Assembly: GCA_964597035.1 (NCBI GenBank)
Contig: CAZQWM010000045.1
Span: 1 to 20,214 of the forward strand
DNA: 20,214 nt
Source of the DNA: Fen-1362 sp964597035
GTDB lineage: Bacteria; Planctomycetota; Phycisphaerae; Sedimentisphaerales; Anaerobacaceae
Direction: 5' to 3'
In this document: positions 14,013-20,214 of the stretch, piece after piece
How positions within the stretch are numbered: position 1 is the first letter of the stretch
How the letters are laid out: each line of letters starts with the position of its first letter
Translations under genes and position numbers: made by a program
The notes under the pieces: model-generated
Told to the model about the DNA's origin: nothing
The model's database searches: none
Seen by the model: the letters and a program-made list of their open reading frames with translations, nothing else

Positions 14013-14960
14013 TTACTCCAGCGGCTTGTAGAACTTTTCCGGCCGGGGGCCGAGGGTGTTTGTGAGTGTTCCGAGGCCGGCGATTCGGCATTCGATTCTA
14101 TCGCCGGGTTCGAGAAACTCACCAGTAGCGACGGCCACGCCGGCCGGGGTGCCCGTTAAAATAATATCCCCTGCCTCAAGCGTCATCAGGTTGCTCAAGA
14201 ACGAAACGATGTCGGCTACTTTGTAAATCATATCGGCCGAGTTGGCCTTTTGGCGGGTTCGGCCGTTTACCTTAAGCTCAAGCTCCAAATCCTGCGGCTC
14301 AGCGATTTCGTCGCTGGTTACGAGGTATGGCCCCATCGGGCAAAAGCCATCGGCCCATTTGCCCGCGAGCCAGTCGTAAAACTCATCCCACGGGCGCTCT
14401 TGCCTGCCCTCTTTGAAAGTAACACTGCGTGCAGATACATCATTGGCAATTGTGTACCCGGCGACGCAACCGAGTGCGTCCGCCGGCGAGATACATTTTG
14501 CTTTCGCACCGATTACTACGGCCAATTCGATTTCGTAGTCTATTTGCTGACTATACACCGGCCAGGGGATTTGGTCATCAGGCCCGATGATGGTAGTGGC
14601 GGGCTTGATGAACGGCCGGGGAACCGTGGTTTGACGCGCCGCATCGGACAGGCCAAGTTTGAAGCCGCGTTTTATGTGCGCTTCTTTTATATGCTCTCCG
14701 TAGTTGCCCGCTAAAGCCAGTAACTTTCCCGGTCGGGGTATCGGCGAGAGCAATTTCACGTCCTCAGCAGACACAACAATATCCGATGACTTGGCTATAT
14801 TGCGAATCTTTGCCAGACACTCTTCGCCTCTTTGCAGGACTTCGTTTATGTTCTTCGGCGGGTTAGGCCCGGGCCAGTTCGCCGGTATATCGACGATTCC
14901 TGCTTCGCCGAGCACACCGATTGATTCGGCCTCATTTCTTTTATATCTGACCAGCTTCAT
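14013..14960 (-). CDS. Fumarylacetoacetate hydrolase (FAH) family protein
   Basis: The 315-residue product has a short N-terminal domain (about 1-75) and a FAH catalytic domain (about 78-310). The metal ligands are visible in DYEIELAVVIG (E143, E145) and NDVSAR (D174). A conserved GNYGEH (H90), GKWADGFCPMGP (200-211) and the TGTPAGV loop (269-275) are also present. Family members act on 2-oxo or beta-diketo acids: acylpyruvate hydrolase, oxaloacetate decarboxylase or 2-hydroxyhepta-2,4-dienedioate isomerase. Sequence alone does not choose among them. Length and layout fit the cytosolic FAHD1/HpcE group rather than the longer tyrosine-pathway enzyme. ATG at 14960 with AAGGG about 8 bases upstream. 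It is transcribed away from the coiled-coil gene at 15156, and no pathway neighbours are present. Confidence 0.92.
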   Translation of the reverse strand: MKLVRYKRNEAESIGVLGEAGIVDIPANWPGPNPPKNINEVLQRGEECLAKIRNIAKSSDIVVSAEDVKLLSPIPRPGKLLALAGNYGEHIKEAHIKRGFKLGLSDAARQTTVPRPFIKPATTIIGPDDQIPWPVYSQQIDYEIELAVVIGAKAKCISPADALGCVAGYTIANDVSARSVTFKEGRQERPWDEFYDWLAGKWADGFCPMGPYLVTSDEIAEPQDLELELKVNGRTRQKANSADMIYKVADIVSFLSNLMTLEAGDIILTGTPAGVAVATGEFLEPGDRIECRIAGLGTLTNTLGPRPEKFYKPLE

Positions 14961-15043
14961 TTATCAGCCCTTTAGCCAATCTCAACTTTCCGGCAACCGG
15001 CCCATTTTATCACAACCGACGTTTCCCCGCACTTTCAAAACCC

Positions 15044-15074
15044 CTGTACGCTATACGCTACCGGCTGTACGCTA
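15044..15074. repeat. Short repeat cluster (TACGCTA x3)
   Basis: TACGCTA occurs at 15047-15053, 15054-15060 and 15068-15074. The longer CTGTACGCTA occurs at 15044-15053 and 15065-15074. It lies in the 195-base gap between the divergent hydrolase and coiled-coil genes. Similar TACGCTATACGCTA phrases occur between genes in planctomycetes, from memory. Confidence 0.75.
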
Positions 15075-15087
15075 ATTTAGTTTCGTC

Positions 15088-15116
15088 TTGTCAAGGTGCG
15101 TGCTATGTGGGATAAT
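15088..15116 (+). promoter_or_regulatory. Probable sigma-70 promoter for the coiled-coil membrane protein gene
   Basis: TTGTCA (15088-15093) and GATAAT (15111-15116) are separated by exactly 17 bases. Transcription would start near 15123, about 33 bases before the ATG at 15156. Confidence 0.6.
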
Positions 15117-15155
15117 CAATGCCCAAAGGCAGCTTAATAATCGCAGGGAAAACGA

Positions 15156-15920
15156 ATGGGACTGCAGGATTCATTATCACGATTTGGTAACTGGTGGCGT
15201 GGCAAGCGAGAGGTGGCGCACGGTGATTTCGAGGCGCCTCAGCTTAACGAGGAGGGATTAATTACCGAGCAGGAGCAGGCGTCATCGGCCACGGGCGGCC
15301 GAGCGGGAGTTGAGCAGCCGGTAAAGGCGGTGGCGGTCCGCGGCAAAAGCGAATCATTAGAGAAGATCCAGGCCGGCTTCGACCGCCTCATCGAGGAGCT
15401 AAACGGCATAAACACTCATCTCGCCAAGCAGGCGGCACAGCATGAGGAATTGGTCAGCCGAATCGACCAACTGCCGAAGCTGCTGGAAAGTTTCCCCGAC
15501 GTGGTCGAGAACCAAAAGGCGCTGACGGAATCGCTGATTGACCAGCTAAAGAACAACCTCGCCAAAGACCAGGTGCTGCTGTCGGCGGTGGAGAAAATAC
15601 CGACCGAGTCGGCGAAACAAACGGATGAACTTCTAAATATAGAGCATCATCTTGCGGCGGCGGCGGACGTGGATGTGCAAATGACAGAGACATTCAATAA
15701 ATTCAACGAATCGCTGTCCAAGCTGAACCAGAATACGCAGGACCATACAGACGGGATAGCACGGATGAGCAGGACGTTCGCGGCGAGCGACAGGTATCTG
15801 AAGTTTGTCGTGTCAAGGCAGAACAGGTGGTTTATGTGGCTGTTCGTTACATCAATAGCCGTGTGCGTTGTCGTGATACTGGTCTTTTTCGGCATTATCC
15901 TTTACCTGGCGAGGGGGTAG
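15156..15920 (+). CDS. Coiled-coil protein with C-terminal membrane anchor, unknown function
   Basis: A 254-residue protein: a basic, Trp-containing start (FGNWWRGKR, about 10-18), a low-complexity acidic/Gln region to about 60, then a long helical stretch (about 65-215) rich in Glu, Lys, Leu and Gln with heptad-like spacing. One strong transmembrane segment follows at about 226-251 (WLFVTSIAVCVVVILVFFGIILYL), ending in ARG. With no signal peptide and a C-terminal anchor, most of the protein should face the cytoplasm. The layout recalls tail-anchored scaffold or chemoreceptor-like coiled coils, but no named domain is recognised. AGGGAA at 15145-15150 lies just before the ATG, and the gene has its own promoter. 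It appears to be a single-gene transcript. Confidence 0.82.
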   Translation: MGLQDSLSRFGNWWRGKREVAHGDFEAPQLNEEGLITEQEQASSATGGRAGVEQPVKAVAVRGKSESLEKIQAGFDRLIEELNGINTHLAKQAAQHEELVSRIDQLPKLLESFPDVVENQKALTESLIDQLKNNLAKDQVLLSAVEKIPTESAKQTDELLNIEHHLAAAADVDVQMTETFNKFNESLSKLNQNTQDHTDGIARMSRTFAASDRYLKFVVSRQNRWFMWLFVTSIAVCVVVILVFFGIILYLARG

Positions 15921-16058
15921 TTTCAGCTTCTTAGCGATTCGTTTAGGGCCGGGGGGAATTTCAGTGCGAGATAGCATTTCTATCCGGAGGGTTGCACTAC
16001 GATATTGCGGAAGGCATTGAATCACGGCCTGAGCGGCGACTGGAGGAATCAGGAGCAA

Positions 16059-16089
16059 CGGAAATATATTTCCGGAATATATTATTTCC
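16059..16089. promoter_or_regulatory. Palindromic A/T-rich element, possible operator
   Basis: CGGAAATATATTTCCG (16059-16074) is a perfect 16-base palindrome. It is followed at once by GGAATATATTATTTCC (16074-16089), which is nearly the reverse complement of its left part. The pair makes a larger imperfect palindrome around TCCGGA. The shape fits a dimeric regulator's binding site or an RNA hairpin. No regulator gene is adjacent. Confidence 0.5.
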
Positions 16090-16320
16090 TGCTTGAACCC
16101 TTTACTGGTGCAGTGTAGTCTCGCCGTCATTAGAGAAACAAGGAAGTGGGTAGACGATGTGTTCAATTCAGGGGGCAACTCCGCTCGTTTTTTCCGAAAT
16201 TCCTTAAAAAAAGTGTAACGACACCGGGCCGTTGTGGACTGTTCTATTTAAGTACTGCTCGATTTTGGAGACCCGAGGGCTAGTTCTACAGATTACCATA
16301 AAATTTGAAAGGACAGGGAT

Positions 16321-16350
16321 ATGAAGGAGATACTGAAAATGGGCAATTGA
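16321..16350 (+). other. Possible nine-codon leader peptide
   Basis: ATG AAG GAG ATA CTG AAA ATG GGC AAT TGA follows AAGGACAGGG (16310-16319) and ends eight bases before a strong hairpin. This layout resembles attenuator leader peptides, but there is no run of one amino-acid codon, and such a short frame can arise by chance. Confidence 0.25.
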
Positions 16351-16358
16351 GCTACCGT

Positions 16359-16397
16359 GTCTGTTGGCGGTTTGGGGTAATTAGAGCCGCCTCAGAC
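16359..16397 (+). promoter_or_regulatory. Long two-part hairpin in the leader of the giant secreted protein gene
   Basis: An outer stem GTCTG/CAGAC (16359-16363, 16393-16397) and an inner stem GGCGGTTT/GAGCCGCC (16366-16373, 16384-16391, two G-U pairs) enclose a ten-base loop. TT and T form an internal bulge. It lies about 70 bases before the ATG. No T-run follows, so it is not a simple terminator. It may be an RNA regulatory element; I do not match it to a known riboswitch class. Confidence 0.5.
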
Positions 16398-16469
16398 GTG
16401 AACGCACCCATAACACACTAACACACTTATTTCTCGTCCCGAGCAGGGCCGAGGGAAGGAGGAACAAAA

Positions 16470-19400
16470 ATGTCACACCTAAAGTCATCCCTGATTTCAT
16501 CACTAATTATCTTCATCACAAGCACTTGCGGAACAGCTGAGGCACAAACGGTATATGCAGGGGGAAGCGAGCCTGGGGTCGTCTATAAATACCTTGGCGA
16601 GACTTCCTGGCAGATAATATCTCCAGAACTGGGCGGCGCGGTGCTTTGTCTTTGTGAGCATGACGGCCATTTGTACGCAGGTACTATGCCTAGTACTATC
16701 CTAGAGATGCTTGGTTCCCAATCCGGTCCTGGGGTCGAATCGTCAGCATCAAGGAAAGAGTTGTTTTTGTCGAGAGTACTTAGTAGTACCGATAGTGAGA
16801 CAGGCCAAGTGTGGAGATACGAGGGAGAACCTAACGAATGGACACTGGTCGGGGACAATCTGGACAGCCAAGTGTGTTCATTAGTAGAATTCAGAGGAAA
16901 TTTGTATGCGGGGACGGCGGGTTTGTCAGGAAGGCTCTACAGGTACGACGACCCTAACTGGACAAGGGTCGTTAACTACACTTCATGGAGCGGGTTCAGA
17001 AGTCTCTATGTTTGGAATAACATTCTATACATTGGAGACATAAGCAATGATAAGTTTGGTCGCTATGATGGAAGCAGCTTCGAGCAGGATGCTGATTTAG
17101 GTGGAAGCTGTATCTGGGATTACGAAGTTTACGACGGCAACTTATATGCTTCCGCTTACCAGGGCAGAGTGCACAAGTCCCCAAATGGAATCACATGGAC
17201 CACAATACGTGATTTCCAAAGTGCCGATTCGTGGGAGTTGGAAACGTTTCAGAACTACCTATATGTAACGACGGGACCAAAGCTTGAAAGATACGATGGA
17301 AATGATTTCAATGAGCCTAACTGGACCGAGCAAAACGGGTACGAAATAATATCGATGATTAACACAGGGGATTCCCTGTTTCTCGGGACTGGAACAGAAG
17401 CAGGGTCTGGATTAGGGATTCAAGGTATTGGCAAAGTCTACGCCTATTATGATGTAAACAATGTTAAATCGATATCTGACGACATGGGCAACGGAATACA
17501 AACATTATGCGAGGTAACAAAAGGATGGATTGATTTAACCAAGGTTGATGACGGCAATTGTGTCGGGCCGGGTGACGAGATAATCTACACTATTGATTAC
17601 ATCTATCACGGTGATGCGAACTGCCCAGATATTAATGATGTCAATATTATTGACGAACTGCCGGAGGAAGTGGATTTCAACTTAGCGGATTCCGATGGAA
17701 TTTATGATCCCTGCTCGAATACGGTTATGTGGAACCTCGGGACTCTTCATCCTGGAGACAGCGGTTCTGTTACACTGAAAGTCAATGTGAATGAAGACGC
17801 CACGATGTGCGAGACAATCGCAAACTATTGCCTTATCAGAAGTAGCAACGATGTTATAAGAACGACTTTTGAGAATACTCCTGTTTGCTGCCCAACGCTT
17901 ACGAAGGAGGATAATGTGCCTGATGGTAACTGTGTCGGGCCGGGCGACAACATCGTCTACAACATCTGTTACGCTGCCAACGGCTATGGCGATACGAATG
18001 TTGAGATTACCGATGAACTGCCGAACGACGTGGAATTTATCTCGGCTACGGGCGACTATGAGCATAATGCCGGAACGGTAACATGGAATATTGGAACTTT
18101 AGGGTCTAACGACGCAAATTGTGTTACACTGACTGTGAAGGTTAAATGTGCTCAGCCGGGCGGGATAATCACTAACTGCAGCGAAATGACGGGGGACTGT
18201 ATGACCAGCGCCGTGACCGCTTGCGAAGATACCCCTGTATGCTGCTGTCCGACACTGACGAAGGTTGATGACGTCAATGAGGGCGGTTATGCCACACCAG
18301 ATTTCAATATTATCTATAGTATCTGCTACGACGCCAACGGTTACGGGGATACAAATGTTTTTATTACCGATGACCTGCCGGAGAATACGATTTTTATCGA
18401 GGCCTCTGACGGGGGAGAGTATGATCCCGGGAACAATTCAGTAACGTGGGATATTGGCACGGTGGGGCCTTACGATTCCGGATGCGTCTATTTAGTGATA
18501 CAGGCCGAATGCCCCCGGGCCAGTAATACAATCACCAACTCCTGCAAGATGACGGGGGACTGCATTGCCCTTGAAGCCGAAGAAAATACAGAGATTCGGG
18601 GTTTCCCAGCACTTGTCAAAATTGATAACGTCGGTGATTGTGTTTATGTCGGGCGCAATATAATCTACGACATCTATTATGATGCGAACTGCTACAGCTA
18701 TACTGATATGGATGTCGTAATTATAGACTCCCTTGCTGAAGAAGTAAATTATATCTCGTCGGAGCCATTGGGAGTATATGACCCCATCGGACATACAGTC
18801 ACCTGGGAAGCAGTACTTCATCCGGACAGCCCCGGTCACATTGAGCTAACTGTTTTAGTAAATACGACGGCTGAGTCCGAAAAACCATTCACAAACTATT
18901 GTAATATGAGCGGGCCAGGGTTCGATGTAAACACCAGCGAAGCAACCGTTGTGTGCAAAAATATTATCTACGTGGATGCAGATGCAAACGGCTTGAACGA
19001 CGGCACTTCGTGGGAGAACGCTTACAACCACCTGCAGAACGCACTGGAAACTGCGAGCATAACTCCCGGAAGCGATGAGATATTGGTAGCTGAGGGAAAC
19101 TATATGCCGGACCGGAACACTCTCCACCCAGAGGGTACCGGTGACCGGGAAGCTACTTTTCAACTCATGAATGACGTTGCAATTTACGGCGGTTTCCCGC
19201 CCGGCGGAGGAGATTGGGAAGACCGTAAGCCGGGTGTTTATAAAACGAAACTCAGCGGTGACCTTGCGGGCAACGACAACCAGCTCGTTGAGCCCAGTGA
19301 TTTAATTGATGACCCCTGCCGGGCGGAGAACAGCTATCACGTTGTGACGGGAAGCGACACAAATGAGACAGCCATATTGGACGGCTTTACCATCACCGCT

Positions 19401-20214
19401 GGCAATGCGAATGCCAGTGATTTCAGTTTACTCGGTATGGGCGGAGGGATGTACAATTACACGGGCAGCCCGACAGTGAGAAACTGCCAGTTCAAGTGTA
19501 ACTCGGCCAAGGGAGGATACGGTGGGTTTCTACCCGGCGTTATAGTAGGGGGAGGAGGGATGTGCAACGAAGGCGGCAACATTAGAATTGTCAACTGCCT
19601 TTTCAAGAACAACTGGACCGGCGCCAGAGGTGGCGGGATATACAATGAACAGGCAGATGCAGATGTAATAAGCTGCACATTCATCGGCAACGGAGCTGCC
19701 CCGGGTTCTTCTGGAAGGGCAGTAGCTGCAGATAGTTATATAATCTCATGTAACCTTCAAATAAGCAACTGCATCCTCTGGGACGGCGGTGATGAGATAA
19801 GCAGCAACATTGAAACGACTACTATAACTTACAGCAATATCCGGGGCGGCTGGGAAGGCGAGGGAAATATCGACGAGGACCCGATGTTAGAGGCAGACGG
19901 TCTGCACCTGATGCCGTGCTCGCCCTGCATAGACACAGGTACGAATACTCCGCCCGGAGGCCTGCCGGCAAAGGATATCGATGGCGAAGATAGAATAAAG
20001 GACGGCAACTGTGATGACAAAGCGACCGTTGATATGGGAGCGGACGAATATTACATAGAGGATTGCAACGACCTGAAGCGTGCTCATTGTCCGCGGCCGG
20101 CAGACGGGGAAACTGTTACCCTGTATGTTGATGAAGCTCCAGAGTTTAAACTCCGGTGGCGTCCGGGACTTTTGGCGGCTGATGAGAACGGTCATGACGT
20201 ATATTTCAGTATGG
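16470..20214 (+). CDS. Giant secreted protein: beta-propeller, four DUF11 repeats, parallel beta-helix (runs off the window)
   Basis: The frame is open from the ATG at 16470 (AAGGAGG at 16456-16462) to the window end: at least 1248 residues, with no stop. A signal peptide (about 1-25, AEA cleavage) leads into propeller-like repeats to about 350, each with an LYAGT/LYIGD/LYVTT strand and a YxG/WT segment. Four DUF11-type Ig-like repeats of about 118 residues start near 357, 473, 593 and 712. Each begins xLTKVDD and contains GDxIIYxIxY, ITDELPExVxF, a VTWxIGT strand and conserved Cys. From about 830 (IIYVDADANGLNDGTSWENAYNHL) comes a right-handed parallel beta-helix with GGGMYN/GGGIYN rungs, ending in IDTG and VDMGADEY. 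A further Ig-like domain (HCPRPADGETV) begins near 1206. Such proteins are typical of Phycisphaerae surfaces or secretomes, for polysaccharide binding or adhesion. The C-terminal sorting signal lies outside the window. Confidence 0.9.
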   Translation, partial: MSHLKSSLISSLIIFITSTCGTAEAQTVYAGGSEPGVVYKYLGETSWQIISPELGGAVLCLCEHDGHLYAGTMPSTILEMLGSQSGPGVESSASRKELFLSRVLSSTDSETGQVWRYEGEPNEWTLVGDNLDSQVCSLVEFRGNLYAGTAGLSGRLYRYDDPNWTRVVNYTSWSGFRSLYVWNNILYIGDISNDKFGRYDGSSFEQDADLGGSCIWDYEVYDGNLYASAYQGRVHKSPNGITWTTIRDFQSADSWELETFQNYLYVTTGPKLERYDGNDFNEPNWTEQNGYEIISMINTGDSLFLGTGTEAGSGLGIQGIGKVYAYYDVNNVKSISDDMGNGIQTLCEVTKGWIDLTKVDDGNCVGPGDEIIYTIDYIYHGDANCPDINDVNIIDELPEEVDFNLADSDGIYDPCSNTVMWNLGTLHPGDSGSVTLKVNVNEDATMCETIANYCLIRSSNDVIRTTFENTPVCCPTLTKEDNVPDGNCVGPGDNIVYNICYAANGYGDTNVEITDELPNDVEFISATGDYEHNAGTVTWNIGTLGSNDANCVTLTVKVKCAQPGGIITNCSEMTGDCMTSAVTACEDTPVCCCPTLTKVDDVNEGGYATPDFNIIYSICYDANGYGDTNVFITDDLPENTIFIEASDGGEYDPGNNSVTWDIGTVGPYDSGCVYLVIQAECPRASNTITNSCKMTGDCIALEAEENTEIRGFPALVKIDNVGDCVYVGRNIIYDIYYDANCYSYTDMDVVIIDSLAEEVNYISSEPLGVYDPIGHTVTWEAVLHPDSPGHIELTVLVNTTAESEKPFTNYCNMSGPGFDVNTSEATVVCKNIIYVDADANGLNDGTSWENAYNHLQNALETASITPGSDEILVAEGNYMPDRNTLHPEGTGDREATFQLMNDVAIYGGFPPGGGDWEDRKPGVYKTKLSGDLAGNDNQLVEPSDLIDDPCRAENSYHVVTGSDTNETAILDGFTITAGNANASDFSLLGMGGGMYNYTGSPTVRNCQFKCNSAKGGYGGFLPGVIVGGGGMCNEGGNIRIVNCLFKNNWTGARGGGIYNEQADADVISCTFIGNGAAPGSSGRAVAADSYIISCNLQISNCILWDGGDEISSNIETTTITYSNIRGGWEGEGNIDEDPMLEADGLHLMPCSPCIDTGTNTPPGGLPAKDIDGEDRIKDGNCDDKATVDMGADEYYIEDCNDLKRAHCPRPADGETVTLYVDEAPEFKLRWRPGLLAADENGHDVYFSM

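Larger units (their letters stand above)
15921..16469. other. Long gene-free leader region before the giant secreted protein
   Basis: 549 bases without a credible gene. An open frame on the minus strand (15852-16178) overlaps the anchor of the preceding gene and shows no protein-like pattern. The region contains a palindromic A/T element (16059-16089), a nine-codon frame (16321-16350) and a long GC-rich hairpin (16359-16397), all listed separately. TAAAAT at 16299-16304 is a possible -10 box without a good -35. Confidence 0.6.

Noticed and set aside
15852..16178. 108-codon minus-strand frame after the coiled-coil gene
   Set aside because: It overlaps the membrane anchor coding region and shows no start signal or protein pattern.
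16300..16470. Cyclic-di-GMP (GEMM) riboswitch
   Set aside because: The hairpin lacks the conserved GEMM core; only its position upstream of a surface protein is suggestive.

Overview
The window reads as a chromosomal segment of a planctomycete, most likely class Phycisphaerae (Sedimentisphaerales-like). This placement is inferred from gene content, not from a database search. The pointers are a dnaG/rpoD housekeeping pair, a secreted protein with dockerin-type repeats, a very large secreted protein (propeller, DUF11 repeats, parallel beta-helix), an AP2+HNH protein, and short degenerate intergenic repeats.

Layout: (1) 1-2046, promoter, leader hairpin and dnaG (primase). (2) 2103-7255, a same-strand, tightly spaced run of envelope or secreted genes: a dockerin-repeat protein, a small 3-TM protein, a zinc phospholipase C/P1-nuclease-like protein, two paralogous small membrane proteins, and an 830-residue protein joining a second phospholipase C-like domain to a seven-repeat RCC1-type propeller. 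About 2840-5870 is visibly AT-richer than its surroundings, and the shift back to C-ending codons falls inside the last gene. (3) 7429-9683, rpoD and a cold-shock gene with its own promoter, leader hairpin and terminator. (4) 9740-13950, an eroded accessory region: degenerate repeats, a truncated small gene, an HNH nuclease gene cut by one in-frame stop, a small unknown gene, DUF3800, a Vsr-like nuclease with a scrambled N-terminus, and an AP2/HNH gene. (5) 14013-15920, a fumarylacetoacetate-hydrolase-family enzyme divergent from a coiled-coil protein with a C-terminal membrane anchor. (6) 15921-20214, a structured 0.55-kb leader region and a giant secreted protein that runs off the window.

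Working together: dnaG and rpoD belong to the classic macromolecular synthesis cluster, and the secreted block sits between them, possibly co-transcribed. Inside the block, phospholipase C-like proteins alternate with short 3-TM proteins, and both kinds are duplicated. This looks like an expanding cassette and is the best candidate for an undescribed system here. The 10-13.7 kb genes resemble the remains of a restriction/defence or mobile-DNA island: nuclease families without a methyltransferase, two of them apparently broken.
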